A stretch of DNA of 64,000 nt. Origin: CAYFVU01 sp964594775 (GTDB taxonomy: Bacteria; Spirochaetota; Spirochaetia; DSM-16054; Sediminispirochaetaceae). The stretch spans positions 1-64,000 of the forward strand of contig CAZQNO010000001.1 of NCBI GenBank assembly GCA_964594775.1, given 5' to 3'. Below are positions 1 to 6,968 of this stretch, piece after piece. Under the pieces are notes generated by a model. It saw only the letters and a program-made list of their open reading frames with translations, ran no database searches and was not told the origin of the DNA. The position numbers and the translations under genes were made by a program. How positions within the stretch are numbered: position 1 is the first letter of the stretch; every line of letters starts with the position of its first letter.

Positions 1-60
1 GCTTCGCTCTCAGCGAGTATCTATTGCCTATCCCGCATGATTTGAACCACTATGAGCGTT

Positions 61-258
61 TTACATAGGGACAACGACCCCGATTTTCTGCCGGTCTTTC
101 ATCCGGTATGAATATCCTTTTAGGCTGAACACAGGTGCATGATGGAGAAGCCGGTCGATGGTAGCAGTGGCAATAGCTTCCTCTGATAGGTCTCGGTGCC
201 GACGGATACCGAATTCTCTTTCTCGTGCTGCTGCTTCTGGTGGGTCTCTATTTCAGCG
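61..258 (-). pseudogene. istB: IS21-family istB C-terminal remnant
   Basis: The minus-strand frame ending with TAA at 61-63 encodes a tail reading EEAIATATIDRLLHHAP and then SLKGYSYRMKDRQ. This is the usual C-terminus of IstB, the AAA+ helper ATPase of IS21-family transposition (an alternating-residue helix, DRLLHHA, then G-SYR). Only about the last 45 residues are recognisable. Upstream the frame is soon blocked by a TGA, and where the Walker motifs should lie there is instead an unrelated minus-strand gene. No istA or terminal inverted repeat is visible, and the other end would lie outside the window. It is therefore read as a decayed, truncated insertion-sequence relic. The assignment rests on motif memory only. 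Confidence 0.6.
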
Positions 259-333
259 TGAAATTGGGTCTTACGGGACACCAAGGGTGAACCGATAAAA
301 ATTAACGGCCTCACGGGCTCGACGGCGCATGAA

Positions 334-1023
334 TCACCATTGTGCCGAATAGGACAGCAGCTCCATTTGCACCTCATCGCCGCCGCCCATACCGGGATCT
401 TCCGAACGAACAAGAATGTGGGGCGGATCGACGCTGTACCAGAGCCGTGTTTTGGGAAAGAGCCCTCCGAGAATGCCGTCGAGCTGCAGATGCACTTCAT
501 AACATTCGTAGTCTCCCGCCGGTGTCTCAACGGTTTGCCTTCCCTTCACCTTCAATGTGAGAGTGAATCTGTTCGAGTCGCGGGGGAAGAGGAGCTCCGC
601 TTCGTCCTGCTCTTCCCAGGGAAAGCCGCGGAGGCTCACCGGAAGCGCGGCGGCGTCGGTAATCAGCAGCTGTCCGGGACCGGCCCTCTTATTGTTTTCC
701 AAGACTTCGTTGGTCCTGCGGATGGTGCTCGCTTCGTAGCTGCTGATAGTTTGAGAATAAAAGCCGGTAAGGGTAGCGAGATCGAGTTTTGCACGTATCT
801 CTTCAGTTTCCGATTCAAGCAGGTAGAGAATCTGCGGCGGTGCTGCATATTCGTCTCTATGAATCTTAACCCGTGCCGTCTCCACGCCCTTCTCGCCGGT
901 TTTTTGGTAGGTATAGCTTTCCTCCCGCGGAAAGCCGGGGTCGGAGAGCCGTACTTGTCCTTGGACCGGCATGAGCGGAAGCGCGAGTAAAAGCAGTGCA
1001 AAGAAAGCGCAGGGAAATTTCAT
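334..1023 (-). CDS. Exported DUF3108-like protein of unknown function
   Basis: 229 residues with a clear Sec signal peptide (MKFPCAFFALLLLALPLMP, cleavage near VQG-QV). The mature part is beta-rich with no transmembrane helix. A central segment (GRQTVETPAGDYECYEVHLQLDG, then TRLWYSVDPPHILVR) resembles the DUF3108-type fold of periplasmic proteins, in which a value set by a parent structure is followed by a W-x(2-4)-D-x-P motif. The start is well supported: GGAGG lies 8 nt before the ATG. It sits 32 bp downstream of another exported protein on the same strand and is probably cotranscribed with it. The function is unknown; an envelope role is inferred from the signal peptide only. Confidence 0.8.
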   Translation of the reverse strand: MKFPCAFFALLLLALPLMPVQGQVRLSDPGFPREESYTYQKTGEKGVETARVKIHRDEYAAPPQILYLLESETEEIRAKLDLATLTGFYSQTISSYEASTIRRTNEVLENNKRAGPGQLLITDAAALPVSLRGFPWEEQDEAELLFPRDSNRFTLTLKVKGRQTVETPAGDYECYEVHLQLDGILGGLFPKTRLWYSVDPPHILVRSEDPGMGGGDEVQMELLSYSAQW

Positions 1024-1055
1024 CGGCTATTCCTCCAGGAGAACTATAGCTGCAA

Positions 1056-1580
1056 TCAGCGCTGAAAGGGAAGATCGGGGACGGGCCGCTCGTTTCGATA
1101 GGTAAAGAGAAGGCGCAGATTTACCATGCGGGGACCGTATTCGATGTAGCTGTGGTCCCAGTCCAGGCGACGGCCGTTTATCAGAATATCGTAGCGGTTT
1201 GTTAGATGCGGTGGCAGACCGCGGGCCCTTCCCACAAAGAGTATGCGCAATTCTCTTACCGCAATGTTTCTGGGAGCCGCGGTTTTATACTGTACCTGGA
1301 TAAAACCGGCCCGATCGAGCAGCGCCGCTGCTAATCGCGCATCGTAGCTGTTGAGAGAGAAGGGCTCGGGGGCCGTACGCATGCCTGTGTTCAAAACGTC
1401 CGACACAGCCCGCGTGTGTGCATTTTCCTCTGCGCCGATTTGTATGGGGACGGTAAGAATCGAAAAATGGCTTAGCAAAACTATGAATAAACAACCGGGA
1501 AGAAGATGACGCCTGTGAGGCCGGGGGCGAAAAGAGATACGATGCTGCTTAGAATAAAAATGAGGGTACGAGACTGCCAT
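1056..1580 (-). CDS. Small exported protein, unknown function
   Basis: About 174 residues from the ATG at 1580. It has a basic N-terminal stretch (RPRPHRRH), one hydrophobic segment (LLPGCLFIVLLSHFSILTVPI) suited to a signal peptide, and a mature part with no recognised domain (motifs FSLNSYDARLAAALLDRAGF, LRILFVGRARGLP). The start is uncertain. TTG at 1625 gives 15 more residues but has no ribosome site. The only good Shine-Dalgarno-like run (GGAGAGAG) serves an ATG at 1600 in another frame, which encodes a 39-residue peptide that itself looks like a signal peptide. Either that is a coupled leader ORF or a frameshift separates the two. The gene follows a leader with a strong intrinsic terminator, so it may be attenuated. 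Confidence 0.6.
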   Translation of the reverse strand: MAVSYPHFYSKQHRISFRPRPHRRHLLPGCLFIVLLSHFSILTVPIQIGAEENAHTRAVSDVLNTGMRTAPEPFSLNSYDARLAAALLDRAGFIQVQYKTAAPRNIAVRELRILFVGRARGLPPHLTNRYDILINGRRLDWDHSYIEYGPRMVNLRLLFTYRNERPVPDLPFQR

Positions 1581-1650
1581 ACCCTTACAGATATCGGCAT
1601 TAACTCTCTCCGGTGTGAACGGCAATAGAACGACCGATAGTCTTTACCGA

Positions 1651-1680
1651 GAAAAAAAACGTGCGTCGACGCACGTTTTC
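1651..1680 (-). terminator. Strong intrinsic terminator, 24-bp perfect palindrome plus T8
   Basis: Positions 1656-1679 form a perfect 24-bp palindrome centred on GTCGAC. Read on the minus strand, the stem is followed by eight T (1652-1659 are A on the plus strand). On the plus strand only four T follow, so the useful direction is minus. There is no upstream minus-strand protein gene that it could end. It lies between a hairpin-rich leader and the start of the exported-protein gene, the position of an attenuator or of the 3' end of a small RNA. Confidence 0.75.
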
Positions 1681-1866
1681 CGGCCAATATCCGTATTTAC
1701 TAATTTTCATCCTGCAGATCTTACAAGCAAACGGCCCTCCAGGGGTTTTTCCCCGTCTCGCCTTTACCGGAACAATGGTGTGTGCGAACGGGGATACTCT
1801 TTGGCACGGAGACCTGCCGCATCCTTTCCGGCGGAGAGCCGGCGGCCGGTATCCATCCTCGTAGCT
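1681..1866 (-). ncRNA. Candidate structured RNA or riboswitch-like leader
   Basis: This stretch holds no convincing gene, but on the minus strand it folds by eye into several GC-rich helices. GGATAC (1854-1849) pairs with GTATCC (1797-1792), enclosing two hairpins: CCGGC/GCCGG (1842-1838 with 1832-1828) and GGCA/TGCC (1818-1815 with 1806-1803). A longer helix pairs 1791-1784 with 1761-1753 with one bulge, and GGGG/CCCC can form at 1754-1742. A strong terminator follows directly. The layout resembles a transcription-attenuating riboswitch or a free-standing small RNA. I could not match it to SRP, 6S, tmRNA or any riboswitch class I can recall. The 5' end and promoter are not defined. Confidence 0.35.
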
Positions 1867-1941
1867 CTTTTATGAAAGTATTCACAAGTCTCATGTAAAG
1901 AATAATTTTATGTTAATTCCTCCAATTTATTCTTTTTCTCG

Positions 1942-1970
1942 TTTACATTTGCTAAGGTAATCGCTATACT
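1942..1970 (+). promoter_or_regulatory. Sigma-70-like promoter of the sensor-kinase operon
   Basis: The -35 box TTTACA (1942-1947) and -10 box TATACT (1965-1970) are separated by 17 bp. The ATG of the kinase begins at 1978, so the expected transcription start (about 7 nt after the -10 box) falls on or next to the A of the start codon. No Shine-Dalgarno sequence precedes the ATG. The mRNA is therefore predicted to be leaderless. Confidence 0.65.
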
Positions 1971-1977
1971 TATTCGT

Positions 1978-4194
1978 ATGAAAGGGGAAGAAGAAAGAAG
2001 GGCCGAAAGACTGCTCATCGTCGAAGACGAGGAAGTCGTGGCCCTGCACGAACAGGTAGTTCTAGAGAGATACGGGTACGAGGTGATCACCGCCAGGGAT
2101 GCCGAGAGGGCCTTCAAGATACTGGAAACGGAGGACATTAATCTCATCTTGATGGATATCGACCTGGGTATGGGAAAAATGGACGGTATCGAGGCGGCCA
2201 AAATAATTTTGGCCGCCTACCGGCTGCCCCTCGTTTTTCTTACCACGCATATCGAGCCGGAAGTAGTGGAAAAGACCCAGGAAATCGCCGGCTACGGATA
2301 TATCGTAAAGGATTCGGGAGAAACGGTACTCTTAACTTCCATTAAGATGGCCTTTAAGCTCCATAGAACTTACATGGAACTGGCACAAAAGGAGAAGGAG
2401 CACCGTTTTCAGGGGCTGCTTCTGGAGTCGGTGGAGGAGGCGGTGATCGCCGCCGACAGCGAAGGCATCATTACTTATTGGAACAAAGGAGCGGAGAAAC
2501 TCTACAAATGGAAGAGTGAAGAGGTAGTAGGAAGACAGATAAGAGAAATCACCGTTCCGGAAATGTCGAAGGACCAGGCCGAACAGATAATGTCTGCCAT
2601 AGCGGAGGGAGAGAGCTGGGCGGGGGAATTCTTTGTCCGGGATAAAAACGAACGCCGTTTTTTCATCCACATAACCAATTCACCCATATATGACGAGGAG
2701 GGCACTACGGCAGGCATTCTCGGCATATCCTTCGACATAAGTGAAAAACACTACATGGAACAAACCATTAGGGAAAACGAGGAGACCTTTCGGAGGCTCT
2801 TCGAATCGATGACCGTTGGCGTGGTATATCATGACAGGGGGGGGAGAATCATTCGGATGAATCCTGCGGCATCACAGATACTCGGCCGGTCGGAAGACCA
2901 GCTCATAGGGAGAGATATGCATGACCCCGTGTGGAAGGCGCTCAATGAAGACGGTGCCGAGCTGCGGGGAGAGAATTTTCCGGTGATGCGTGCGCTGAGA
3001 GAGGGAAAAAGAGTGGAACACGAGATAATGGGAATCCTGCGTTTCGATTCGCATGAACCGCTCTGGCTGAGCGTCAGCGCAATTCCGGAATATCTGGATG
3101 GAGAGGATGAACCCTTTCGGGTATTTGCGACCTTCGACGATATCGGCGCGCAAAGGGCCCTTGCGAAGGTACACGAAGAGAACAGCCGTTTTCTGCAGAC
3201 GCTCTTCGATTCGATTGAAGATCTTGTATCCGTCCAGGACAGCGAGCTGAGAATACTGCGGGTGAATAAGCAGGTTCGGGATATGTATGGGGATCGACTA
3301 GCCTTAGAGGGCGAGAAATGCTATGAGGTGTATCATAATATTGAGCATCCCTGCACCGAATGCCCGTCTCTCAAGGCGATGGAAACGGGAAAACCGCAGC
3401 GCAGTCTTGTTTCGGCGAATCCCGGCGGTCGGCGGCGTTGGTTCGAACTAAGCGCATCGCCGGTAATCGACGAGAGCGGAGAAATACGCCGGGTGGTGGA
3501 ATACGCAAGAGACATAACGGAGCGGGTGCAAGAGAAGGAGAAGGCGCAGCTGCGTCTTCAAAACAACGAGATACTGTTGAAAGAAGTTCATCACCGAATG
3601 AAGAACAACATGAGCATAGTTGCCGGCCTCATCGGTATGAAATCCGATTACATGGAGGAAGGTGCGGGAAAAGATGTCCTCGTCGAATCGCAGGGAAGAA
3701 TTCGAAGCATGCAAAAACTCTACGAACTTCTCTTTCCCTCGCAAGAGTACGACCGCTTAGATCTTTCAAAGTATCTGGAAAATATGCTGACGGAAATACG
3801 AAAGGTATATGCGGACAGAAGGATAGCGATTGAATTTTCACAAAAGTCGATGACAATAAATGCGGAAAGAGCGGTCCCTATTGGAATTATTGTGAATGAG
3901 TTGGTGGTAAATGCGGTGAAATATGCGTTCCCGGATGGGCAAAAAGGCCGCATAGAGATCAGCCTCGATCGCAGCGAAGACGGTTCACTCGTACTGGAGA
4001 TAAAGGACAACGGCATTGGTCTGCCGCAGAACGTGGAGGAGAAGAAAAATACGGGTTTCGGCATAAAAATTGTCGAAGCCTACGTGCAGCAGCTGCAGGG
4101 TACCATCGAAATGAAAAACGGAGAGACCGGAGGCGCCGTGTTCCGCCTCCTCTTTCCGGAAAAATATATTGAAAAGCGGTCGCACTGCTCATGA
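1978..4194 (+). CDS. Hybrid REC-PAS-PAS-PAS-HisKA_2 sensor histidine kinase
   Basis: 738 residues, with no transmembrane segment or signal peptide, so a cytosolic sensor. A receiver domain (residues about 10-125) has the acidic pocket VEDEE and phospho-acceptor Asp60 in LMDIDLG. Three PAS domains follow (about 140-255, 270-390, 400-520). The HisKA_2 dimerisation/phosphotransfer box EVHHRMKNN carries His538-His539, and the HATPase_c domain has N-box NELVVNAVKYAFP and G-box DNGIGLP. The N-terminal receiver followed by an orthodox HisKA_2 kinase suggests that the receiver gates kinase output, or that a phosphorelay passes through it; the ligand is unknown. It leads a four-gene operon coupled by ATGA overlaps. 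The start lacks a ribosome site but sits at the predicted transcription start. A second kinase with similar architecture is encoded at 53430-55292. Confidence 0.93.
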   Translation: MKGEEERRAERLLIVEDEEVVALHEQVVLERYGYEVITARDAERAFKILETEDINLILMDIDLGMGKMDGIEAAKIILAAYRLPLVFLTTHIEPEVVEKTQEIAGYGYIVKDSGETVLLTSIKMAFKLHRTYMELAQKEKEHRFQGLLLESVEEAVIAADSEGIITYWNKGAEKLYKWKSEEVVGRQIREITVPEMSKDQAEQIMSAIAEGESWAGEFFVRDKNERRFFIHITNSPIYDEEGTTAGILGISFDISEKHYMEQTIRENEETFRRLFESMTVGVVYHDRGGRIIRMNPAASQILGRSEDQLIGRDMHDPVWKALNEDGAELRGENFPVMRALREGKRVEHEIMGILRFDSHEPLWLSVSAIPEYLDGEDEPFRVFATFDDIGAQRALAKVHEENSRFLQTLFDSIEDLVSVQDSELRILRVNKQVRDMYGDRLALEGEKCYEVYHNIEHPCTECPSLKAMETGKPQRSLVSANPGGRRRWFELSASPVIDESGEIRRVVEYARDITERVQEKEKAQLRLQNNEILLKEVHHRMKNNMSIVAGLIGMKSDYMEEGAGKDVLVESQGRIRSMQKLYELLFPSQEYDRLDLSKYLENMLTEIRKVYADRRIAIEFSQKSMTINAERAVPIGIIVNELVVNAVKYAFPDGQKGRIEISLDRSEDGSLVLEIKDNGIGLPQNVEEKKNTGFGIKIVEAYVQQLQGTIEMKNGETGGAVFRLLFPEKYIEKRSHCS

Positions 4195-5189
4195 AGGTTC
4201 TCTTAAGCGGTGCCGACGGTTTTCTCGGTTCTCACATCGCTGCCGCACTTCATGCGAAGGGCCATGATATACGGGCCCTTATACAGCCGGGAAGGAATAC
4301 CCGGGTAATCGACGAGCTGCCGGTGGAGCGCTTCATCGGCGACCTCACCGAACGGAGAGATATTGCCGAGGCGGTGAAGGGCTGCGATGCACTTATCAAC
4401 ACCGCCGCCTCAACTTCCGTGTGGCCATCGAGAGCGAAAGAAATCTGGAAAATAAACTACGCTGCCGTTCGCCTCCTCGCCGATGCCGCTCTCGCTGAGA
4501 AACTCAAGGTCTTCGTGCACATCGGTACGGCAAATTCCTTCGGACCGGGATCGAAGGAAGAACCGGGTTCCGAAGAAAACCCCTTTCGTGACGGTAAATA
4601 CGGTCTCGATTATATTGACTCGAAAAGAGGTGCTCAGGAACTTCTCCTGCGATACCACAAAGAAGAAGGGCTGCCGGTTAAGATTATCAATCCTAGCTTC
4701 ATGCTGGGTCCGAAGGACACGAAACCCGGTTCCGGGCAGATGATCATCTCCGTTGCAGAGGGACGGGTGCCGGGCTACACGGCGGGCGGAAAGAACTATA
4801 TTCATGTAAGAGATGTCGCGGACGCGGCGGTTTCGGCCCTCGAAAACGGAGAGACGGGGCAGTGCTATTTAGCGGCGAACCGAAACATGAGCTATCGAGA
4901 AGCCTTTGAGTGTATTGCAGAAACCGTAGGCTGCAGGGCGCCGAAGCTGCCGATCCCTCCGTCGGCTGCGGTGTGTATCGGCGCCATAGGATCGTGCGTC
5001 GGAAGAATAACGGGAAAGGCGCCGATGCTCTCGCTGCCGATGGCCCGGCTTGCAAACGCTTCGTGCTACTACAGCGGGGAAAAGGCGAGGAGGGAGCTTG
5101 GCATGCCCCGGCGATCCATAGAGGATGCGGTGAGGGAGGCATACCAATGGTTTCTAGAGAATAATTATCTAAAAGGTGACAGCGAATGA
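4191..5189 (+). CDS. NAD(P)-dependent epimerase/dehydratase (extended SDR)
   Basis: 332 residues. The N-terminal Rossmann motif GADGFLGSH binds NAD(P), and the catalytic pair is in YIDSK (YxxxK). TSVWPSR, the acidic patch before the active Tyr, and the later HVRDVADAAV segment fit the extended SDR family near 3-beta-hydroxysteroid dehydrogenase or dihydroflavonol-4-reductase enzymes. Oxidoreductase or epimerase chemistry on a hydroxyl or keto group is expected, but the substrate cannot be read from sequence. Its ATG overlaps the kinase stop as ATGA, and its own stop overlaps the next SDR the same way. Co-translation of two SDRs with a sensor kinase suggests a regulated lipid or envelope modification; this is inference. 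Confidence 0.88.
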   Translation: MKVLLSGADGFLGSHIAAALHAKGHDIRALIQPGRNTRVIDELPVERFIGDLTERRDIAEAVKGCDALINTAASTSVWPSRAKEIWKINYAAVRLLADAALAEKLKVFVHIGTANSFGPGSKEEPGSEENPFRDGKYGLDYIDSKRGAQELLLRYHKEEGLPVKIINPSFMLGPKDTKPGSGQMIISVAEGRVPGYTAGGKNYIHVRDVADAAVSALENGETGQCYLAANRNMSYREAFECIAETVGCRAPKLPIPPSAAVCIGAIGSCVGRITGKAPMLSLPMARLANASCYYSGEKARRELGMPRRSIEDAVREAYQWFLENNYLKGDSE

Positions 5190-5986
5190 GTTTTCGAGGA
5201 AAGAGCGTCCTCATTACCGGGGGCGGCAAGGGAATAGGGAGGGAAACCGCGCGCCTCTTTGCAGAAGAGGGAGCGAAACTCTTCATTACCGGGAGGGATT
5301 TAGCTGCCCTCGAAGCAACCGCTGCCGAACTCGGTTCATCAAAAGCTGCGGTTTTTCCGCTAGAGGCCGACGTGCGCGAACAACAGGAGTGCCGAAAGAC
5401 GATAGACTACGTACGAGAGAAGGCGGGACGCTTAGATGTGTTGATAAACAACGCCGGCATGTCGATGCGCGGCCGCTTCGAGGAACTAGATCCGCAGCTT
5501 ATAAGAACGATGATGGAGATCAACTATCTCGGCTCGGCCTATACCGCCTATTACGCTCTTCCGCTGCTGAAGGAGGCGAAGGGCAGCATCGTCTTTATCT
5601 CGAGCCTGTCGGCCCTGCGGGGTCTTCCCTTTATCGGACCCTACGGGGCGAGCAAGCGAGCGCTGCAGGGGCTTGCCCAGTCGATGCGCTTCGAACTAGG
5701 GAAGGACGGAGTGCATGTGGGAATACTGCACGTAGGATTTACCGAAAACGATCCGAATAAGAAGATCTATGCGAAGGACGGCAGTCTCGTGCCGCTGCAG
5801 CGCAGCCGAAACAGCTCCACACAGAGGGATGTGGCTCGCGCGGTCCTTCGCTGCGTAAAAAAGAGAAGGAAAGAGATGGTGCTGACCCCTGCGGGACACA
5901 CCGCCGATATTCTGTATCGGTTTTTTCCCCGGCTTTCCGACTTTCTCATCTCCCGATTCGCCGATAGAAGCGGCAGGTATTCATGA
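5186..5986 (+). CDS. Classical short-chain dehydrogenase/reductase
   Basis: 266 residues with all classical SDR marks: TGGGKGIGRE (TGxxxGxG cofactor loop), NNAG, catalytic Ser in FISSLS, and YGASK (YxxxK). The C-terminal 70 residues are longer and more hydrophobic (ILYRFFPRLSDFLI) than in soluble ketoreductases. This recalls membrane-associated SDRs such as 3-ketodihydrosphingosine reductase or DHRS7-like enzymes, so a lipid substrate is plausible but unproven. It overlaps both neighbours by ATGA, giving tight stoichiometric coupling with the upstream epimerase-like SDR and the downstream CPBP protease. Confidence 0.88.
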   Translation: MSFRGKSVLITGGGKGIGRETARLFAEEGAKLFITGRDLAALEATAAELGSSKAAVFPLEADVREQQECRKTIDYVREKAGRLDVLINNAGMSMRGRFEELDPQLIRTMMEINYLGSAYTAYYALPLLKEAKGSIVFISSLSALRGLPFIGPYGASKRALQGLAQSMRFELGKDGVHVGILHVGFTENDPNKKIYAKDGSLVPLQRSRNSSTQRDVARAVLRCVKKRRKEMVLTPAGHTADILYRFFPRLSDFLISRFADRSGRYS

Positions 5987-6729
5987 TTTCCACCGATTCC
6001 CTTCCCCCGGCCGAGTTTATTCTTGCCATCCTCACCCTTGCCCTCGGCTATCTGCTGTACTGGTTCGGGCCTTCCTTCGCTCCGCTAAAAAGGCTTGCAG
6101 AGGCGATGGAAAATGCCACAAAAGAGGACCTGAAGCGGCAGGAGCTGGAGATCTACCTGCAGAAGCTTCTCGGGTTCTTTCTGCTCGGCCTCTTGCCTGC
6201 CGTGGTGATATGGGTATTTCTTCCCCGGGGTCTTGTCGACTATGGTATAGGACTAAAAATGGAGATGAAAACGCTCTATTGGTTTCTCGGTCTTTCCGCA
6301 GCGAGCGTCATTTTCATTGCAGTGCGGCCGGAGAAATCACTAGACGACCAATCCTACCCTCAGGTGAGGGCTTCGAATTGGCATCCAAAAAGAGTTGCGC
6401 GAAACAGCCTGGTCTGGGCCCTCTACCTTCTCGGCTACGAGTTTGCCTTTCGCGGACTGCTCTTCTTCTCCTGTCTCAGGCTTTTCGGCTTCTGGAGTGC
6501 TCTTCTGATAAATGTCCTCGCCTATACCTATGCGCACATACCGAAGAACTTTCAAGAGAGTATCGGCGCATTTGTGTACGGTATACTCCTGTGCATCGTT
6601 GCCTACGAGACCTCCTCCTTCTGGATTCCCTTTTGGGTTCATCTTATTCTGGCTCTGGGAAACGATTATACCGCCGTTGCGAAAAGTACCGGCATGCGGT
6701 TTTTTGCACAGGAGAAAGATAAGGGGTAA
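5983..6729 (+). CDS. CPBP-family intramembrane metalloprotease
   Basis: 248 residues with about seven hydrophobic segments. The C-terminal half carries the CPBP (CAAX protease/bacteriocin-processing, Abi) signature: YEFAFRG stands for the EExxxR motif with the first Glu replaced by Tyr, and two later helices supply His (YAHIPKN) and His/Asn (WVHLILALGND). These would form the glutamate/histidine intramembrane protease site; the single-Glu variant could be less active. It is the last gene of the kinase-SDR-SDR operon (ATGA start). A weak hairpin at 6722-6739 follows without a T-tract. The substrate is unknown. Confidence 0.8.
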   Translation: MISTDSLPPAEFILAILTLALGYLLYWFGPSFAPLKRLAEAMENATKEDLKRQELEIYLQKLLGFFLLGLLPAVVIWVFLPRGLVDYGIGLKMEMKTLYWFLGLSAASVIFIAVRPEKSLDDQSYPQVRASNWHPKRVARNSLVWALYLLGYEFAFRGLLFFSCLRLFGFWSALLINVLAYTYAHIPKNFQESIGAFVYGILLCIVAYETSSFWIPFWVHLILALGNDYTAVAKSTGMRFFAQEKDKG

Positions 6730-6744
6730 TTTCACCCCTCACCC

Positions 6745-6773
6745 TTGACAGAAACGGCTGTTTTCGATAGTTT
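6745..6773 (+). promoter_or_regulatory. Promoter of tRNA-Tyr
   Basis: There is a perfect -35 box TTGACA (6745-6750), a 17-bp spacer and a weaker -10 box TAGTTT (6768-6773). The predicted start is near 6780, about 8 nt before the mature tRNA 5' end at 6788. Confidence 0.55.
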
Positions 6774-6787
6774 CAAGCTCGTGTAGC

Positions 6788-6869
6788 GGGGAGGTTCCCG
6801 AGCGGTCAAAGGGGGCAGACTGTAAATCTGTTGGCTCAGCCTTCGAAGGTTCGAATCCTTCTCTCCCCA
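6788..6869 (+). tRNA. tRNA-Tyr (anticodon GTA)
   Basis: The acceptor strands GGGGAGG (6788-6794) and TCTCCCC (6862-6868) pair with one G-T wobble. The discriminator base is A6869 and CCA is not encoded. The anticodon stem GCAGA/TCTGT holds the loop CTGTAAA with anticodon GTA at 6822-6824. There is a long class-II variable arm, and the T-arm has GGTTCGAATCC. This is a standard bacterial tRNA-Tyr with its own promoter and terminator. Confidence 0.95.
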
Positions 6870-6884
6870 AAAGTTACATTGCCG

Positions 6885-6918
6885 GCCGCCTTTTAAGAAG
6901 AAAGGCGGCTTTTTTTTT
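6885..6918 (+). terminator. Intrinsic terminator after tRNA-Tyr
   Basis: The stem GCCGCCTTT (6885-6893) pairs with AAAGGCGGC (6901-6909) and is followed by nine T (6910-6918). It ends the tRNA-Tyr transcript. Confidence 0.9.
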
Positions 6919-6968
6919 CCTTCAATTACGGTTATACTAAAGAAAGATCGTCTAAACGGAGGATTGCC

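Noticed and set aside
1802..1817. TGGCAC followed by TGC, resembling a sigma-54 -24/-12 promoter
   Set aside because: GG and GC are 11 nt apart instead of 10, the segment lies within the helices of the candidate RNA, and the nearby kinase has a good sigma-70 promoter.
1690..1866. Identity of the structured stretch as SRP RNA, 6S RNA or tmRNA
   Set aside because: The SRP GGAA/AGCAG core, the 6S central bubble and the tmRNA ends were sought and not seen, so it is left as an unassigned candidate.
6722..6739. Hairpin AGGGGT/ACCCCT after the CPBP gene as terminator
   Set aside because: There is no T-tract; the tRNA promoter follows directly, so it is at best a weak stop.
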